In this document: piece by piece, positions 22,659 to 33,324 of the stretch | Layout: each line of letters begins with the position of its first letter | Numbering within the stretch: the first letter of the stretch is position 1 | Source: Aurantimonas endophytica | GTDB taxonomy: Bacteria > Pseudomonadota > Alphaproteobacteria > Rhizobiales > Rhizobiaceae | Assembly: GCF_014196845.1 (NCBI RefSeq) | Contig: NZ_JACIEM010000001.1 | Coordinates: 1,364,001-1,428,000, forward strand | Length of the DNA: 64,000 nt | Direction: 5' to 3' | The notes under the pieces: generated by a model | What the model was told of the DNA's origin: nothing | Database searches by the model: none | The model's input: the letters and a program-made list of their open reading frames with translations, nothing else | Position numbers and translations under genes: made by a program

Positions 22659-22822
22659 TCACACCTGCGCGACGAGCCCTTCCAGCCCGTACTTCCCGCC
22701 GGCCTTGTCGAAGTCTCCGGTGTGCTTCTGCTTATGGTTTAAGATTAGGAAATCCGCCCAGCCGCCTGATGTGACTCTGACTTTGCACCATTGGCGACGG
22801 ACGACACGCTCGGAGACTGGCT
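22659..22822 (-). pseudogene. Possible gene remnant between two repeat elements
   Basis: This stretch is lower in GC than its flanks, and in one minus-strand frame it encodes about 43 residues of protein-like sequence (KVRVTSGGWADFLILNHKQ, then a GDFDKAGGKYG segment) ending in a proper stop at 22659. Upstream the frame runs straight into an inverted repeat, so no natural start remains. It may be the 3' end of a gene truncated by repeat insertion. I do not recognise the family. Confidence 0.3.
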
Positions 22823-22941
22823 GATCTCCCCCCTTGTGGGGGAGATGGGCGGCAGCCCAGAGGGGGGTGCCTCGGCATCGGACTAGGGGAGCTTCATACC
22901 CCCCTCTGCCTGCCGGCATCTCCCCCACAAGGGGGGAGATC
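22823..22941. repeat. Long inverted repeat (second element family)
   Basis: Left arm 22823-22868 and right arm 22898-22941 are near-perfect inverted copies beginning GATCTCCCCCCTTGTGGGGG, so the element can fold into a hairpin of about 44 bp with a 29-nt loop. Each arm also holds its own small palindrome (CTCCCCCCTTGTGGGGGAG). It is distinct from the 260-bp units and resembles other intergenic elements common in Hyphomicrobiales. Confidence 0.85.
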
Positions 22942-23003
22942 GAAGCGTCAACGCTTGGCGCTGTACAGAGAACCGGGAGAGCAGCGCTCCCCTCAGGCCC
23001 ATC

Positions 23004-23972
23004 TCAGCCGCGGCCGAGAAACGGCTCGACGCCCTGCCCCTCGGCAAACCGGCCCAGCCGCTTGATCTCCCACTCGAGCCTTATGCCGGATGTCTCCAGC
23101 ACCCGCGCCCGCACGGTCTCGCCGAGCAGTTCCAGGTCGTGACCGGTCGCGGTGCCGGTGTTGATCATGAAGTTGCAGTGCATCTCGGACATCTGCGCGC
23201 CGCCGACGATCAGGCCACGGCAGCCGGCGCGGTCGACTTCCTTCCAGGCGGAGGTGCCGGGCGGATTCTTGAAGGTCGAGCCGCCGGTCTTCTCGCGGAT
23301 CGGCTGGACGGTCTCGCGATGGTGCTGGACCTCGTCCATCCGGGCGCGGATCTCCGCCGGCTCGGCGGCTTCGCCCTCGAACATGGCGCTCGTGAAGATC
23401 AGGTCGCCGGGCGCCTCGGAGTGGCGATAGGAGTAGCCCATCGCCTCGTTCGAAAGCACGTGCGCCGCGCCGCGCCGGTCCACGGCGCGGACCTCGCGCA
23501 CCCTTTCCCGCGTCTCGACGCCGTTGGCGCCGGCGTTCATCCGCAGCGCGCCGCCGATCGCGCCCGGAATGCCGTGGTAGAAATGGAAGCCGCCGAGCCC
23601 CGCCTCCAGCGCCACCGCCGCCAGCCGCTTGTCGGGCGCCGCGGCACCGGCCGTGATCGTGGTTTCGCCGGACCGCTCCACCTGGCCGAACCCCTTGGCC
23701 GAGAGCCGGATCACCACCCCCGGAATGCCGCCGTCGCGGACCAGCAGGTTCGAGCCGATGCCGACCACCATCACCGGCACGTCCTCGGGCAGCGCCGCGA
23801 GGAAGGCTGACAGGTCGGCCTCGTCGGCCGGCTGGAACAGGAGCTCCGCCGGACCGCCGGTGCGGAACCAGGTGATCTTGTCCATGCCGGCATCGGGCGT
23901 CAGCCGCCCGCGCACATCCGTCAGCCGGTCGCCCAGGCGGGCGAGCAGCTTGGCGCCGTCGACCTCAGGCAT
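23004..23972 (-). CDS. murB: UDP-N-acetylenolpyruvoylglucosamine reductase
   Basis: Reduces UDP-GlcNAc-enolpyruvate to UDP-MurNAc with NADPH and FAD. The 322-residue protein has the FAD-binding motifs [14 protein letters not shown] (about 35) and [14 protein letters not shown] (about 70), the [18 protein letters not shown] block (about 137) and the catalytic region [10 protein letters not shown] with [13 protein letters not shown] near the end. The ATG at 23972 overlaps the murC stop by 8 nt. It is the last gene before the repeat block and so probably the end of the upstream dcw transcript. Confidence 0.97.
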   Translation of the reverse strand: MPEVDGAKLLARLGDRLTDVRGRLTPDAGMDKITWFRTGGPAELLFQPADEADLSAFLAALPEDVPVMVVGIGSNLLVRDGGIPGVVIRLSAKGFGQVERSGETTITAGAAAPDKRLAAVALEAGLGGFHFYHGIPGAIGGALRMNAGANGVETRERVREVRAVDRRGAAHVLSNEAMGYSYRHSEAPGDLIFTSAMFEGEAAEPAEIRARMDEVQHHRETVQPIREKTGGSTFKNPPGTSAWKEVDRAGCRGLIVGGAQMSEMHCNFMINTGTATGHDLELLGETVRARVLETSGIRLEWEIKRLGRFAEGQGVEPFLGRG

Positions 23973-25380
23973 CTTCTGCGGCCAGCGCCTCGAGATCGCG
24001 CGGCAGCGCGTAGGCCCATTGCGTGATCGACCCGGCACCGAGGCAGATCACCATGTCGCCCGGCTGCGCGAGGCGGTGGATCAGCGGCGCCAGTTCGTCG
24101 GGCCCGTCGATCAGCCGTGCGTCGCGATGGCCGCCGAGCTTCAGCCGCTCGACCAGCATTTCGGAGGTCACGAACTCGATCGGCTCCTCGCCGGCGGCAT
24201 AGACCGGGGCGATGACCACCGTGTCGGCGTCGTTGAAGCACGCGGCGAAATCGGCGAACAGCGACTGCAGCCGCGTGTAGCGGTGCGGCTGCACGATGGC
24301 GATGACCCGCCCCGTCGACGAGGCGCGCGCCGCCGCCAGCACGGCGCGGATCTCCACCGGGTGGTGGCCGTAATCGTCGTAGATCATGACGCCGCCGACC
24401 GTGCCGGTCAGCGTGAAGCGTCGTTTGACGCCGCCAAAGGCCGCCAGGCCGGTGCGGATCGCATCGGCGGGAATCTTCAGCCAGTGGGCGACGGCGATCG
24501 CCGCCGTGGCGTTGGAAACGTTGTGGCGGCCGGGCATCGGCAGGGTCAGCCGGTCGATGACATGCGTCTCGCCGGTGATGCGGTCGCGGATGGTCACGTC
24601 GAACAGCGAGTTGCCGGCATCGTAGCGGACATTCTCGAAGCGCACGTCCGCCTGCAGGTTCTCGCCATAGGTGATGACACGGCGATCCTCGATCTCGCCG
24701 ACCAGCGTCTGCACCTCGGGATGGTCGAGGCACATCACCGCGAAACCGTAGAACGGCACGTTCTCGACGAAGGCGCGGAACGCGTCGCGGACCTTGTCGA
24801 ACGTGCCGTAATGGTCGAGGTGCTCAGGGTCGATATTCGTGACGACCGCGATGTCGGCCGGCAGCTTCAGGAAGGTGCCGTCGGATTCATCTGCCTCAAC
24901 CACCATCCAGTCGCCAGCGCCCATGCGCGCATTGGTCCCGTAGGCGTTGATGATGCCGCCATTGACCACCGTCGGGTCGAGGCCGCCGGCATCGAGCAGC
25001 GTCGCGACCATCGAGGTCGTGGTGGTCTTGCCATGCGTGCCGCCGATGGCGATGGCCGAGCGGAACCGCATCAGCTCGGCCAGCATCTCCGCGCGCCGGA
25101 CGATCGGCAGGAGCCTTTCGCGCGCCGCCGCCAGTTCCGGATTGGCGCGCTTGATCGCCGTCGAGACGACGATCACCTCCGCCTTGCCAAGATTCTCCGC
25201 CGCATGCTCGATATGCACCGTCACGCCCATCTCGCGCAGGCGCTGGACATTGGCGTTCTCGGACTGGTCGGAGCCCTGCACGGTGTAGCCGAGATCGACG
25301 AGCACCTCGGCGATGCCGCTCATCCCGATGCCACCGATTCCGATGAAATGAACCGGTCCGATATTCGGCGGCATCTTCAT
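23965..25380 (-). CDS. murC: UDP-N-acetylmuramate--L-alanine ligase
   Basis: Adds L-alanine to UDP-MurNAc. The 471-residue Mur ligase shows the N-terminal Rossmann motif [16 protein letters not shown] (about 11), the ATP loop [15 protein letters not shown] (about 114) and [13 protein letters not shown] in the central domain. Two in-frame ATGs lie one codon apart after GAGGGG; the second, at 25380, has the better 6-nt spacing and is used here. It follows murG with a 37-nt gap and overlaps murB. Confidence 0.97.
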   Translation of the reverse strand: MKMPPNIGPVHFIGIGGIGMSGIAEVLVDLGYTVQGSDQSENANVQRLREMGVTVHIEHAAENLGKAEVIVVSTAIKRANPELAAARERLLPIVRRAEMLAELMRFRSAIAIGGTHGKTTTTSMVATLLDAGGLDPTVVNGGIINAYGTNARMGAGDWMVVEADESDGTFLKLPADIAVVTNIDPEHLDHYGTFDKVRDAFRAFVENVPFYGFAVMCLDHPEVQTLVGEIEDRRVITYGENLQADVRFENVRYDAGNSLFDVTIRDRITGETHVIDRLTLPMPGRHNVSNATAAIAVAHWLKIPADAIRTGLAAFGGVKRRFTLTGTVGGVMIYDDYGHHPVEIRAVLAAARASSTGRVIAIVQPHRYTRLQSLFADFAACFNDADTVVIAPVYAAGEEPIEFVTSEMLVERLKLGGHRDARLIDGPDELAPLIHRLAQPGDMVICLGAGSITQWAYALPRDLEALAAEDA

Positions 25381-25417
25381 GCGCATCCCCTCGACTGCTC
25401 TGGCAGGAAGCTGCCGT

Positions 25418-26518
25418 TCAGCGCCCTTCGTCAGAGCGCGGCATAGACTCAACCAGGTCGGCGAGCAACCGTGCGGCATCCGGAATGCCGGTGGCGCGGG
25501 CCGCCGTCGCCATCGCCATCGCCCGCTCCGGGCCGTCTGCGATCCCGGTGACGAGTTCGGCGAGGCGCTCCGGCGTCAGCTCCGCCTGGCGCACCACGAT
25601 GGCGCCCCCCTCCGCCTCCAGCCGCGCCGCGTTGGCCGCCTGGTCGTGATCGAGCGCATAGGGATACGGCACCAGAATCGATGGCCGGCCAATCACCGCG
25701 ATCTCCGAGACCGTCGAGGCACCGGAACGGCTGATCACCAGATGCGCCGCGCCGATGCGCTCCGCCATGTCGTTGAAGAACGGCGCCACCTCGGCCGGAA
25801 TGCCGCGCTCCTCGTAGAAGCGCCGCACCGCAGCCTCGTCGTCGGCACGCGCCTGCTGGGTGACCACCAGCCGGCGCCGCAGCGCGTCGGGCAACAGCTC
25901 GACGGCCGCCGGGATCGCCTCCGAAAAGAACTGCGCGCCCTGGCTGCCGCCGAACACCACCAGCTTGAACGGCTCGTCTGCGCCCGCCGCACGGTAGGGC
26001 GTTCCCGCAGCCGCGATGACCGCGGGGCGCACCGGATTTCCGGTCACGGTGACCTTGCCCGCATAGGCCGGGTCGAGCTTCTCCTGCGGGATGCCGACGG
26101 CGATGCGGTCGACACGCGGCGCCAGAAACTTGTTCGCCCGGCCCATCACCGCATTCTGCTCGTGGATGAGGGTCGGCCGGCCCGCGCGGATCGCCGCCAT
26201 CAGCGGCGGCACCGTCGGATAGCCGCCGAAGCCGACGACCACCGCCGGGCGGATGCGCCGCACCAGCGCGCCGGCCTCGCGGAAGCCGCGCCACAGCGTC
26301 CAGAGCGTCGACAGCACCTTGATCGGGTTCTTCGAGGCGAAGGTGGCCGATTGCACCCGATGCACCGTCTCGACCGGAAACCGGTCGGCATAGCGGCCCG
26401 CCCGGTCGTCGGTGACGAGCTGAACGTCGTGGCCTCTGGCGACGAGTTCGTGCGCCAGCGCCTCGGCCGGGAAGAGATGGCCGCCGGTCCCGCCGGCGGA
26501 AAGAAGAATGGTCGTCAT
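25418..26518 (-). CDS. murG: UDP-GlcNAc:lipid I N-acetylglucosaminyltransferase
   Basis: A membrane-associated GT28 enzyme converting lipid I to lipid II. The 366-residue protein has [14 protein letters not shown] at the N-terminus, [16 protein letters not shown] with [12 protein letters not shown] following, a hinge [21 protein letters not shown] and the donor site [14 protein letters not shown] and [15 protein letters not shown] at 26518 is used; a GTG two codons upstream (26524) is the alternative. The 134-nt gap from ftsW contains a small perfect hairpin just before the start. Confidence 0.96.
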   Translation of the reverse strand: MTTILLSAGGTGGHLFPAEALAHELVARGHDVQLVTDDRAGRYADRFPVETVHRVQSATFASKNPIKVLSTLWTLWRGFREAGALVRRIRPAVVVGFGGYPTVPPLMAAIRAGRPTLIHEQNAVMGRANKFLAPRVDRIAVGIPQEKLDPAYAGKVTVTGNPVRPAVIAAAGTPYRAAGADEPFKLVVFGGSQGAQFFSEAIPAAVELLPDALRRRLVVTQQARADDEAAVRRFYEERGIPAEVAPFFNDMAERIGAAHLVISRSGASTVSEIAVIGRPSILVPYPYALDHDQAANAARLEAEGGAIVVRQAELTPERLAELVTGIADGPERAMAMATAARATGIPDAARLLADLVESMPRSDEGR

Positions 26519-26534
26519 GCGCACCGGGCGATTG

Positions 26535-26552
26535 GCCGGCCGTAAGGCCGGC
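26535..26552. other. GC palindrome in the murG leader
   Basis: GCCGGCC (26535-26541), GTAA, GGCCGGC (26546-26552): a perfect 7-bp stem with a tetraloop, 17 nt upstream of the murG start. No T run follows on the minus strand, so it is not a standard terminator; it could affect translation of murG or attenuate transcription. Confidence 0.4.
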
Positions 26553-26652
26553 GCGGAAAGGAACGTCGCCTCGACCTATGGCCCGCCGGCTCCCTTGCCA
26601 AGGCCCGGCCGCCATCGGAACGGAGACATAAGTACCCGCCCCGGCTCGATCG

Positions 26653-27807
26653 TCAGGCGCCGTGCAGCTGATAGGTTCGCTGGACCAGCCGGTCCGTGTG
26701 CGAGCGGTTTTCCGGCCGTCGCCGCGTCAGCGCCAGGATGAACCCGGCCGACATGGCGATGGCCAGCATCGACGAGCCGCCATAGGAAATGAACGGCAGG
26801 GTCATGCCCTTGGCCGGCATCAGCTGCAGGTTCACCGCCATGTTGATGATCGACTGCAGCCCGAACAGGAGGACGAGGCCGGAGATCGCCAGCCGGTTGA
26901 AGACGTCGCGCTGCTGGCCCGCCACCGAAAGCCCGCGGACCACGATGAAGGCGAAGATCGCCGCCAGCGCCATGCAGGTGATGATGCCGAACTCCTCGGC
27001 GATGACCGCGAAGGCGAAGTCGGTGTGGCTGTCCGGCAGCATGCGCTTGACCGTGCCCTCGCCCGGCCCCTGCCCCAGCCAGCCGCCACGCATGATCGCC
27101 TCGCGCGCCGTGTCGGTCTGGAACGTGTCGCCCTCGCCGGTGAGGAACCGGTCGATGCGGCTGGCGACGTGCGGAAAGGCGAAATAGGCGAGCGTCGAGC
27201 CGCCGAGGGCCGCGCCGCCGAGCAGCGCGATCCAGAACCACGACATGCCGGCCATGAAGAACAGTCCGCCCCAGGCGGCAGCGATGAGGATGGTCTGCCC
27301 GAGGTCGGGCTGGGCGACCAGCAGCGCCACCGCGACCAGCAGCAGGATCATCGCGAACATGTTGCCCGGAATGTCCGGGCGGCGTTCCTTCTCGGCAAAC
27401 AGCCAGGCGCAGATCACCACGAAGGTGGGCTTCATGAACTCCGATGGCTGGATGTTGAGCGGGCCGAGCTCGATCCAGCGGCGGGCGCCCTTGATCTCGG
27501 TGCCGAAGAACAGCGCCAGCACCATCAGGAAAAGCGAGCCGCCGAGCATCAGCAGCGCCGTCCGCCGCACGCCGCGCGGCGTCAGCAGGGAGCAGGCGAA
27601 CATCACCGCCAGCGACGGCAGCAGGAAGACGGCATGGCGCTTGACGAAATGGAAGGGCTCGAGGCCGATCCGTTCGGCGACCGGCGGGCTTGCCGCGAAG
27701 GACAGCACCAGGCCGCCCACCAGGAGGATCAGGAAGGCGGCGAGGAACCAGCGGTCGACGCCCCACCACCAGTCGCTGACCAGGCTACGCTGGGTCCGGC
27801 TCGTCAT
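26653..27807 (-). CDS. ftsW: Septal peptidoglycan glycosyltransferase FtsW
   Basis: A SEDS-family glycosyltransferase that polymerises lipid II at the septum with FtsI. The 384-residue protein has about ten membrane helices and the SEDS features RRWIELGPLNIQPSEFMKP (about 113), KRMLPDSHTDFAFAVIAEE (about 270) and PFISYGGSSMLA near the end. Two ATGs lie close together after AGAGGGG: one at 27813 overlaps the murD stop (ATGA) but abuts the ribosome-binding site, while the one at 27807 has proper spacing and is used. Confidence 0.96.
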   Translation of the reverse strand: MTSRTQRSLVSDWWWGVDRWFLAAFLILLVGGLVLSFAASPPVAERIGLEPFHFVKRHAVFLLPSLAVMFACSLLTPRGVRRTALLMLGGSLFLMVLALFFGTEIKGARRWIELGPLNIQPSEFMKPTFVVICAWLFAEKERRPDIPGNMFAMILLLVAVALLVAQPDLGQTILIAAAWGGLFFMAGMSWFWIALLGGAALGGSTLAYFAFPHVASRIDRFLTGEGDTFQTDTAREAIMRGGWLGQGPGEGTVKRMLPDSHTDFAFAVIAEEFGIITCMALAAIFAFIVVRGLSVAGQQRDVFNRLAISGLVLLFGLQSIINMAVNLQLMPAKGMTLPFISYGGSSMLAIAMSAGFILALTRRRPENRSHTDRLVQRTYQLHGA

Positions 27808-27809
27808 GC

Positions 27810-29204
27810 TCATCCCCTCTGGACCATCTCTATGCCGGGCAGACGACCCACCGCTTCCCGGAAGGCGTCGCCCCGCACCTCGAAATTGCGGAACTGGTCG
27901 AAACTCGCGCAGGCTGGTGACAGGAGGACGACCTCCTCGCCGCCGCCCGCGGCAGCGTCCGCCGCGGCATGCCGCACGGCGACGTCCAGCGTATCGGAGA
28001 TTTCGTAAGGAATTCGTTTACCAAGCGTCGCCGCGAAGGCGGGCGCCGCCTCGCCGATCAGATAGGCCTTGACGATCTTCGGGAAGAACGGCGCCAGCGG
28101 CGCGATCCCGCCCTCCTTGGCGAGCCCGCCGGCGATCCAGTGGATCCGCGGAAAGCTGGCCAGCGCGGTCGCCGCGGCATCGGCATTGGTCGCCTTGGAA
28201 TCGTTGACGAACAGCACGTCACCCTGCCGGCCGACGGTTTCCATGCGGTGGGCGAGCCCCGGGAAGCTTTGCAGTCCCGTTTCAATCTCGTCCGGCGACA
28301 GGCCGGCGAGGCTGAGCGCCGCCACGGCGGCCGCGGCGTTCTGGGCATTGTGGCGTCCGCGCAGCGAGCCGATCCCGGCGAGTGTGAAGGAGACCTCCGG
28401 CAGGCCCGGCATGCGGCGCAGCAGCGCCGTGCCGTCGAAGCCGACCGCGGCACTGGCGTCGCTCGCCTGCGAGATGCGGATCACCCGCTTGCCCTCGCCT
28501 TCCAGCTCTTCGGCGATTCCACGGCAATGCGCGTCGTCGATCCCGATGACGGCGGTGTCCGACCCCGCCACCAGGCGTGCCTTGATCGCCGCGTAATGGC
28601 TCATCGTGCCGTGCCGGTCGAGGTGGTCAGGCGTCAGGTTGAGGAGGATGCCGATCGACGGCGCCAGCGTCGGCGCCAGGTCGATCTGGTAGGACGAGCA
28701 TTCGAGCACGTAGTGGCGTTCCGGCGCCGGCGGCTCCAGCGTCATCACCGCGACGCCGATATTGCCACCCATCTGCGTGTCTCTGCCGGCCGAGCGCAGG
28801 CAATGCGCGATCAGCGCCGTCGTCGTCGACTTGCCGTTGGTCCCGGTGATGGCGACCAGCGGCGCTTCCGGCGCCCGGACGCTTCGCTCGCGGCTGAACA
28901 ATTCGATGTCGCCGATCACCGGCACGCTTGCGGCCCGCGCCAGCTCCACCGTCCAGTGCGGCCGCGGATGGGTCAGCGGCACGCCCGGCGCGAGCACCAG
29001 GGCGGCGAGGTCCGACCAGTGGACGTCGCGCAGATCGCCGGTGGGTATTCCCGCGGCGGCAGCCGCGGCGACGCTGTCCGGATTGTCGTCGAACGCCACC
29101 AGCCTGGCGCCGCCCTCGACCAGCGACAGCGCGGTGGCGCGGCCGGACCCGCCGAGGCCGAAGAGGGCCACCGATTTGTCGGCGAAGCTTTCGGCCGCGA
29201 TCAT
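27810..29204 (-). CDS. murD: UDP-N-acetylmuramoylalanine--D-glutamate ligase
   Basis: Adds D-glutamate to UDP-MurNAc-L-Ala. The 464-residue Mur ligase has the N-terminal motif [17 protein letters not shown] (about 12), the ATP loop [18 protein letters not shown] (about 117), [14 protein letters not shown] (about 188) and [14 protein letters not shown] (about 290). It begins 4 nt after mraY ends and is followed directly by ftsW. Confidence 0.97.
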   Translation of the reverse strand: MIAAESFADKSVALFGLGGSGRATALSLVEGGARLVAFDDNPDSVAAAAAAGIPTGDLRDVHWSDLAALVLAPGVPLTHPRPHWTVELARAASVPVIGDIELFSRERSVRAPEAPLVAITGTNGKSTTTALIAHCLRSAGRDTQMGGNIGVAVMTLEPPAPERHYVLECSSYQIDLAPTLAPSIGILLNLTPDHLDRHGTMSHYAAIKARLVAGSDTAVIGIDDAHCRGIAEELEGEGKRVIRISQASDASAAVGFDGTALLRRMPGLPEVSFTLAGIGSLRGRHNAQNAAAAVAALSLAGLSPDEIETGLQSFPGLAHRMETVGRQGDVLFVNDSKATNADAAATALASFPRIHWIAGGLAKEGGIAPLAPFFPKIVKAYLIGEAAPAFAATLGKRIPYEISDTLDVAVRHAAADAAAGGGEEVVLLSPACASFDQFRNFEVRGDAFREAVGRLPGIEMVQRG

Positions 29205-29208
29205 CGCC

Positions 29209-30291
29209 TCACCGCAGCTTGAGTGTGGAAAGGCCGACGAAGGCCAGCATGAAGGCGATGATCCAGAAGCGTACCACCACCTGGCTCTCGGTCCAGCCGA
29301 GCTTCTCGAAATGGTGGTGGATGGGCGCCATCAGGAAGACCCGCCGCCCCGTCAGCTTGAACCAGCCGACCTGGATGATCACCGACAGCGCCTCGATCAC
29401 GAACAGCCCGCCGATGATCGCCAGCACCAGCTCGTGCTTGGTGGCGACCGCGATCGTGCCGACCATGCCGCCCATCGCCAGCGAGCCTGTATCGCCCATG
29501 AATATCGCCGCCGGCGGCGCGTTGAACCACAGGAAGCCGAGCCCTGCCCCGATCACCGCGCCGCACAGCGGGGCAAGCTCGCCGGTGCCGGCGACATAGT
29601 GGATCTGCAGGTAGGTGGAGAAGTTCACGTTGCCGGCGACATAGGCGATCAGGCCGAAGGCCGCGGCGGCGATCATGATCGGCACGATGGCGAGCCCGTC
29701 GAGCCCGTCGGTGAGGTTCACCGCGTTGCCGGCGCCGACCATCACGAAGGCCCCGAACACGACGTAGAACCAGCCGAGGTCGAGCAGCACCGCCTTGACG
29801 AACGGAAACGCCAGCGAGGAAGCAAAGCTGCCGGTGCCGGCATAGACGATCATCGTCGCCGCCGTGCCGGCGATCAGGAACTCCAGCGCCAGGCGCGACT
29901 TGCCGGAAAAGCCCTTGTGGCTCTGCTTGGTGACCTTGAGATAATCGTCATAGAAGCCGATGGCGCCGAAGCCGACGGTGACCATCAGCACCGTCCAGAC
30001 ATAGAGGTTGGACAGGTCCGACCACAGCAGCGTCGCCACCAGGAAGCCGCTGATGATCATCAGCCCGCCCATGGTCGGCGTGCCGGCCTTCTTGAAATGC
30101 GTCTGCGGACCGTCGGCGCGGATCGGCTGGCCCTTGCCCTGGCGGATCCGGAGATTGGCGATGATCGCCGGGCCGAACAGGAAGACCACGATGAAGCCGG
30201 TGATCATCGCCGCGCCGGTGCGGAAAGTGATGTAGCGGAAGACGTTGAAGATCGGGAATTCGGCGCCGAACTGTCCGAGATAGGCGATCAT
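29209..30291 (-). CDS. mraY: Phospho-N-acetylmuramoyl-pentapeptide transferase
   Basis: Transfers phospho-MurNAc-pentapeptide to undecaprenyl phosphate, making lipid I in the inner membrane. The 360-residue polytopic protein (about ten helices) shows [14 protein letters not shown] (about 77), the DD pair in [12 protein letters not shown] (about 120), [13 protein letters not shown] (about 195) and [15 protein letters not shown] near the end. The ATG overlaps the murF stop (ATGA, 30288-30291); the reading frame continues upstream only as shadow. Confidence 0.97.
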   Translation of the reverse strand: MIAYLGQFGAEFPIFNVFRYITFRTGAAMITGFIVVFLFGPAIIANLRIRQGKGQPIRADGPQTHFKKAGTPTMGGLMIISGFLVATLLWSDLSNLYVWTVLMVTVGFGAIGFYDDYLKVTKQSHKGFSGKSRLALEFLIAGTAATMIVYAGTGSFASSLAFPFVKAVLLDLGWFYVVFGAFVMVGAGNAVNLTDGLDGLAIVPIMIAAAAFGLIAYVAGNVNFSTYLQIHYVAGTGELAPLCGAVIGAGLGFLWFNAPPAAIFMGDTGSLAMGGMVGTIAVATKHELVLAIIGGLFVIEALSVIIQVGWFKLTGRRVFLMAPIHHHFEKLGWTESQVVVRFWIIAFMLAFVGLSTLKLR

Positions 30292-31751
30292 GCGTCGTCT
30301 CCGGACGTGGTCTGCGAGGAGGGCGACGCCGCGTCCTCGGGTGCGTGTTGGGCGATGATCCGCTCCACCAGCGGCCCGAAGCCGATGCTCTTGGATGCCT
30401 TGACCATGATGACGTCGCCGGCGCGCGCCGAGCCGAGCAGGCTCGCCAGCAGCTCGTCGACACTGTCGTGCCACTCGCGCGGCACGCGGCTTTCCAGCAC
30501 GTCGTCGAGCGCCTTCATCTCGTTGCCGGCCATGTACACCCGCTCCACCCCGGCGGCCTCGATGGCTCCCGCCAGATCGGCATGGAGGGCGGCGGCATGC
30601 GTGCCGAGTTCCAGCATGTCGCCGATCACGGCGATCCGCCTGCCGCCCTCGCCCACGGGCTCGGTCTTCAAGACGTCGAGTGCTGCGCGCATCGACGCGG
30701 GGTTGGCGTTGTAGCTGTCGTCGATGAGCGTGATGGTTCCACCTCCCGGTAGCGGCAGGCGGTGACGGGCGCCGCGTCCCTTGACGGCGCGCCAGCTGCC
30801 GAGCGCCGCCGCGACGGCCTGGATGTCGGCACCGGCGAGCTTCGCCGCACCGAGCACCGCCAGAACGTTCTGCGCCATGTGCCGGCCGCTGGGCGCCAGT
30901 TGCACCCGCACTTCCTCGCCGGCGATCGTCGCCGTCATCGTCGCGCCTTCCGGCGAAGGCCCGAACGAGGTCAGGCGGAAGTCGGTCCCGGCCGCCTCGC
31001 CGAAGGTCGCGATCCGACTGACGCCCGCCGCCCGCGCCATGGTGGCCAGCCGCCCGCATTGTGGGTCGTCGCCGTTGAGGATGGCCGTGCCGCCCTCGAC
31101 CAGCCCCTCGAAGATCTCCGCCTTGGCCTCGGCGATCTCGTCGAGGTCGCGGAAATGGCCGAGATGGGCCGGCGCTATCAGTGTGACGATCGCGAGGTCC
31201 GGGCGCACCAGCTTCACCAGCGGGCGGATTTCGCCCGGATGGTTCATGCCGATCTCGAACACCGCGAAGCGCGCATCCGCCGGCAGGCGCGCGAGGCTCA
31301 GCGGCACGCCCCAGTGATTGTTGAACGAGGCGGCGCTGGCGTGGACGCTGCCGCAGGCCGACAGGCCGTGCCGCAGCGCTTCCTTGGTGGTGGTCTTGCC
31401 GACGCTGCCGGTGACCGCGATGATCTTCGCCTGCGCGCGGGCCCGCGCGGCTTCCGCAAGCCGCGTCAGCGCCTTCAGCACGTCGTCGACCACCAGAAGC
31501 GGCGACTGGACGCTGCCGAGCGCCGGCAGCTTCTGTTCCGATACAACGTGCAGCGCCGCGCCCGCCTTGGTCGCCGCCGTCAGGAAATTGTGCCCGTCGA
31601 ACTGCTCGCCCTTGATGGCGAAGAACGCCTCGCCCGGCTCGAGCGTACGGCTGTCGATCGAGATGCCGGAGATCGTCCCCGGCAGGTCGCCGACCGGCCG
31701 CGCGTCCATCGCCGCGATCAGCGCGGGAATGTCCCAGAGTGCCGTGCTCAT
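30288..31751 (-). CDS. murF: UDP-MurNAc-tripeptide--D-alanyl-D-alanine ligase
   Basis: Adds D-Ala-D-Ala to UDP-MurNAc-tripeptide, completing the soluble precursor. The 487-residue Mur ligase has the N-terminal [20 protein letters not shown] block (about 28), the ATP loop [15 protein letters not shown] (about 115) and the motif [15 protein letters not shown] (about 142). The C-terminal tail (about 470-487) is Ser/Thr/Asp-rich. The ATG overlaps the murE stop (ATGA, 31748-31751). Confidence 0.97.
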   Translation of the reverse strand: MSTALWDIPALIAAMDARPVGDLPGTISGISIDSRTLEPGEAFFAIKGEQFDGHNFLTAATKAGAALHVVSEQKLPALGSVQSPLLVVDDVLKALTRLAEAARARAQAKIIAVTGSVGKTTTKEALRHGLSACGSVHASAASFNNHWGVPLSLARLPADARFAVFEIGMNHPGEIRPLVKLVRPDLAIVTLIAPAHLGHFRDLDEIAEAKAEIFEGLVEGGTAILNGDDPQCGRLATMARAAGVSRIATFGEAAGTDFRLTSFGPSPEGATMTATIAGEEVRVQLAPSGRHMAQNVLAVLGAAKLAGADIQAVAAALGSWRAVKGRGARHRLPLPGGGTITLIDDSYNANPASMRAALDVLKTEPVGEGGRRIAVIGDMLELGTHAAALHADLAGAIEAAGVERVYMAGNEMKALDDVLESRVPREWHDSVDELLASLLGSARAGDVIMVKASKSIGFGPLVERIIAQHAPEDAASPSSQTTSGDDA

Positions 31752-33196
31752 CGGCCCGCCTCCGCGATTGCCGCGCGGACCTCTTCATGGTCGCTGAAAT
31801 GCTGGGTGACGCCGCCGGCTGTCTGGCCCACCTCGTGCCCCTTGCCAGCGACCACCACGGTGTCACCGGCCTTGGCGCAGCGCACCGCCTCGAAGATCGC
31901 TTCGCGCCGGTCGCCGATCTCGGTGGCGCCGGGCGATGCGGCCATGATTTCGGCGCGGATCGCCGCGGGATCCTCCGAGCGCGGATTGTCGTCGGTGACG
32001 ATGACGATGTCGGCGAGCCGTGCGGCGATCTCGCCCATCATCGGCCGCTTGATCCGGTCGCGGTCGCCGCCGCAGCCGATCACCGCCACTACCCTTCCGG
32101 TGGTGAACGGCCGGACCGCGGCCAGGACGTTCTCCAGCGCTTCCGGCTTGTGCGCGTAATCGACGAAGACCGGCGCGCCGGTGGCCGTGGTTCCCGCCAG
32201 ATCGAGCCGGCCGGAGGCGCCCTTCAGCGTCTCCAGCGCCGCCAGCGCATCGCCCGCCGGCACGCCGGTGGCGATGGCGAGCCCGGCCGCGACCAGCGCG
32301 TTGGACATCTGGAACTCGCCCGCCAGCGGCAGAACGATGCGATGGATGCGCCCGTCCGCCTCGATCTCGCCGATCTGCCGGTGGCGCTCGTGCTCCAGCC
32401 GCTTCAGCTTGAGGAAATCGCCGGCACGCCCGACCGTCATGACGCGCGCGCCTGCCGCGGTGGCGACCTCGATCGCCCGGCCTGACCAGCGATCGTCGGC
32501 GAAGATCACGGCCGGTGCGCCTTTCGGCAGCAGCGCCGTGAACAGCCGCATCTTGGCAGCGAAATAGTCCTCGACGTCGGGGTGATAGTCCATGTGGTCG
32601 TGGCCGAGATTGGTGAACCCGCCCGCCTCCAGCCTGACGCCGTCGAGCCGGCGCTGGTCGAGGCCGTGGCTGGATGCCTCCATCGCGGCGTGCGTCACGC
32701 CCTCCCCGGCGAGTTCTGCCATCAGCTTAGCGAGCGCGATCGGGTCCGGAGTGGTCAGCGAGCCGTATTCGTCGCGGCCGGGCGACACGATCCCGGTCGT
32801 GCCGATCGAGGCGGCGGCAAGGCCGGCACGCGCCCAGATCTGGCGGACGAAGGTGGCGACGGAGGTCTTGCCGGCAGTGCCGGTGACGGCGACGACATGC
32901 GCCGGCTGCGCGCCATGGAAGCGTGCCGCCATCAGCGCGATGGCGCGTCGCGGGTCATCGGCGCGGATGAGCGGGAGCCGGGTGTCGATCGCGGTGTGCG
33001 TACCTGCGAGGATGGCGGCTGCGCCGCGGCCTTCGGCGTCGGCGACGAAGCGGGCGCCGTCGGCCTTGGAGCCGGGGAGCGCGGCGAACAGGAACTCAGG
33101 CCGGGTTTCCCGCGAATCGGTCGAGAGTCCGGCGATCTCCGGGTCGGCGCCCGTCCATTCCGTCGCAAGGCCCTCTGCGAGTTGGGAAAGCTTCAT
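31748..33196 (-). CDS. murE: UDP-MurNAc-L-Ala-D-Glu--meso-diaminopimelate ligase
   Basis: Adds the third residue of the stem peptide. The 482-residue Mur ligase has [20 protein letters not shown] (about 22), the ATP loop [16 protein letters not shown] (about 105) and the DNPR motif in [13 protein letters not shown] (about 402), which marks specificity for meso-diaminopimelate. The gene starts 128 nt after ftsI; that gap holds a terminator-like hairpin, so murE may have its own promoter or depend on read-through. Confidence 0.97.
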   Translation of the reverse strand: MKLSQLAEGLATEWTGADPEIAGLSTDSRETRPEFLFAALPGSKADGARFVADAEGRGAAAILAGTHTAIDTRLPLIRADDPRRAIALMAARFHGAQPAHVVAVTGTAGKTSVATFVRQIWARAGLAAASIGTTGIVSPGRDEYGSLTTPDPIALAKLMAELAGEGVTHAAMEASSHGLDQRRLDGVRLEAGGFTNLGHDHMDYHPDVEDYFAAKMRLFTALLPKGAPAVIFADDRWSGRAIEVATAAGARVMTVGRAGDFLKLKRLEHERHRQIGEIEADGRIHRIVLPLAGEFQMSNALVAAGLAIATGVPAGDALAALETLKGASGRLDLAGTTATGAPVFVDYAHKPEALENVLAAVRPFTTGRVVAVIGCGGDRDRIKRPMMGEIAARLADIVIVTDDNPRSEDPAAIRAEIMAASPGATEIGDRREAIFEAVRCAKAGDTVVVAGKGHEVGQTAGGVTQHFSDHEEVRAAIAEAGR

Positions 33197-33222
33197 TAAC
33201 CATGTTCCGCTCTGTACCGAAA

Positions 33223-33245
33223 AGCCGGCCTAACCTTGGCCGGCT
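33223..33245 (-). terminator. Terminator-like hairpin between ftsI and murE
   Basis: AGCCGGCC (33223-33230) and GGCCGGCT (33238-33245) form a perfect 8-bp stem with a 7-nt loop. On the minus strand the stem is followed by TTTTCGG. It is 80 nt after the ftsI stop and 27 nt before the murE ATG, and could attenuate transcription inside the dcw cluster. Confidence 0.6.
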
Positions 33246-33324
33246 GTTCGGTCTTCTATCGCCAAGCGGTCGCTCGGTGAAGATCGCTTTCCACCTGCCG
33301 GAACAGTTCGTTCCGGCTGTGGTA

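Noticed and set aside
23629-25446. A 605-residue plus-strand frame opposite murB and murC
   Set aside because: Spans two real genes on the other strand; shadow composition.
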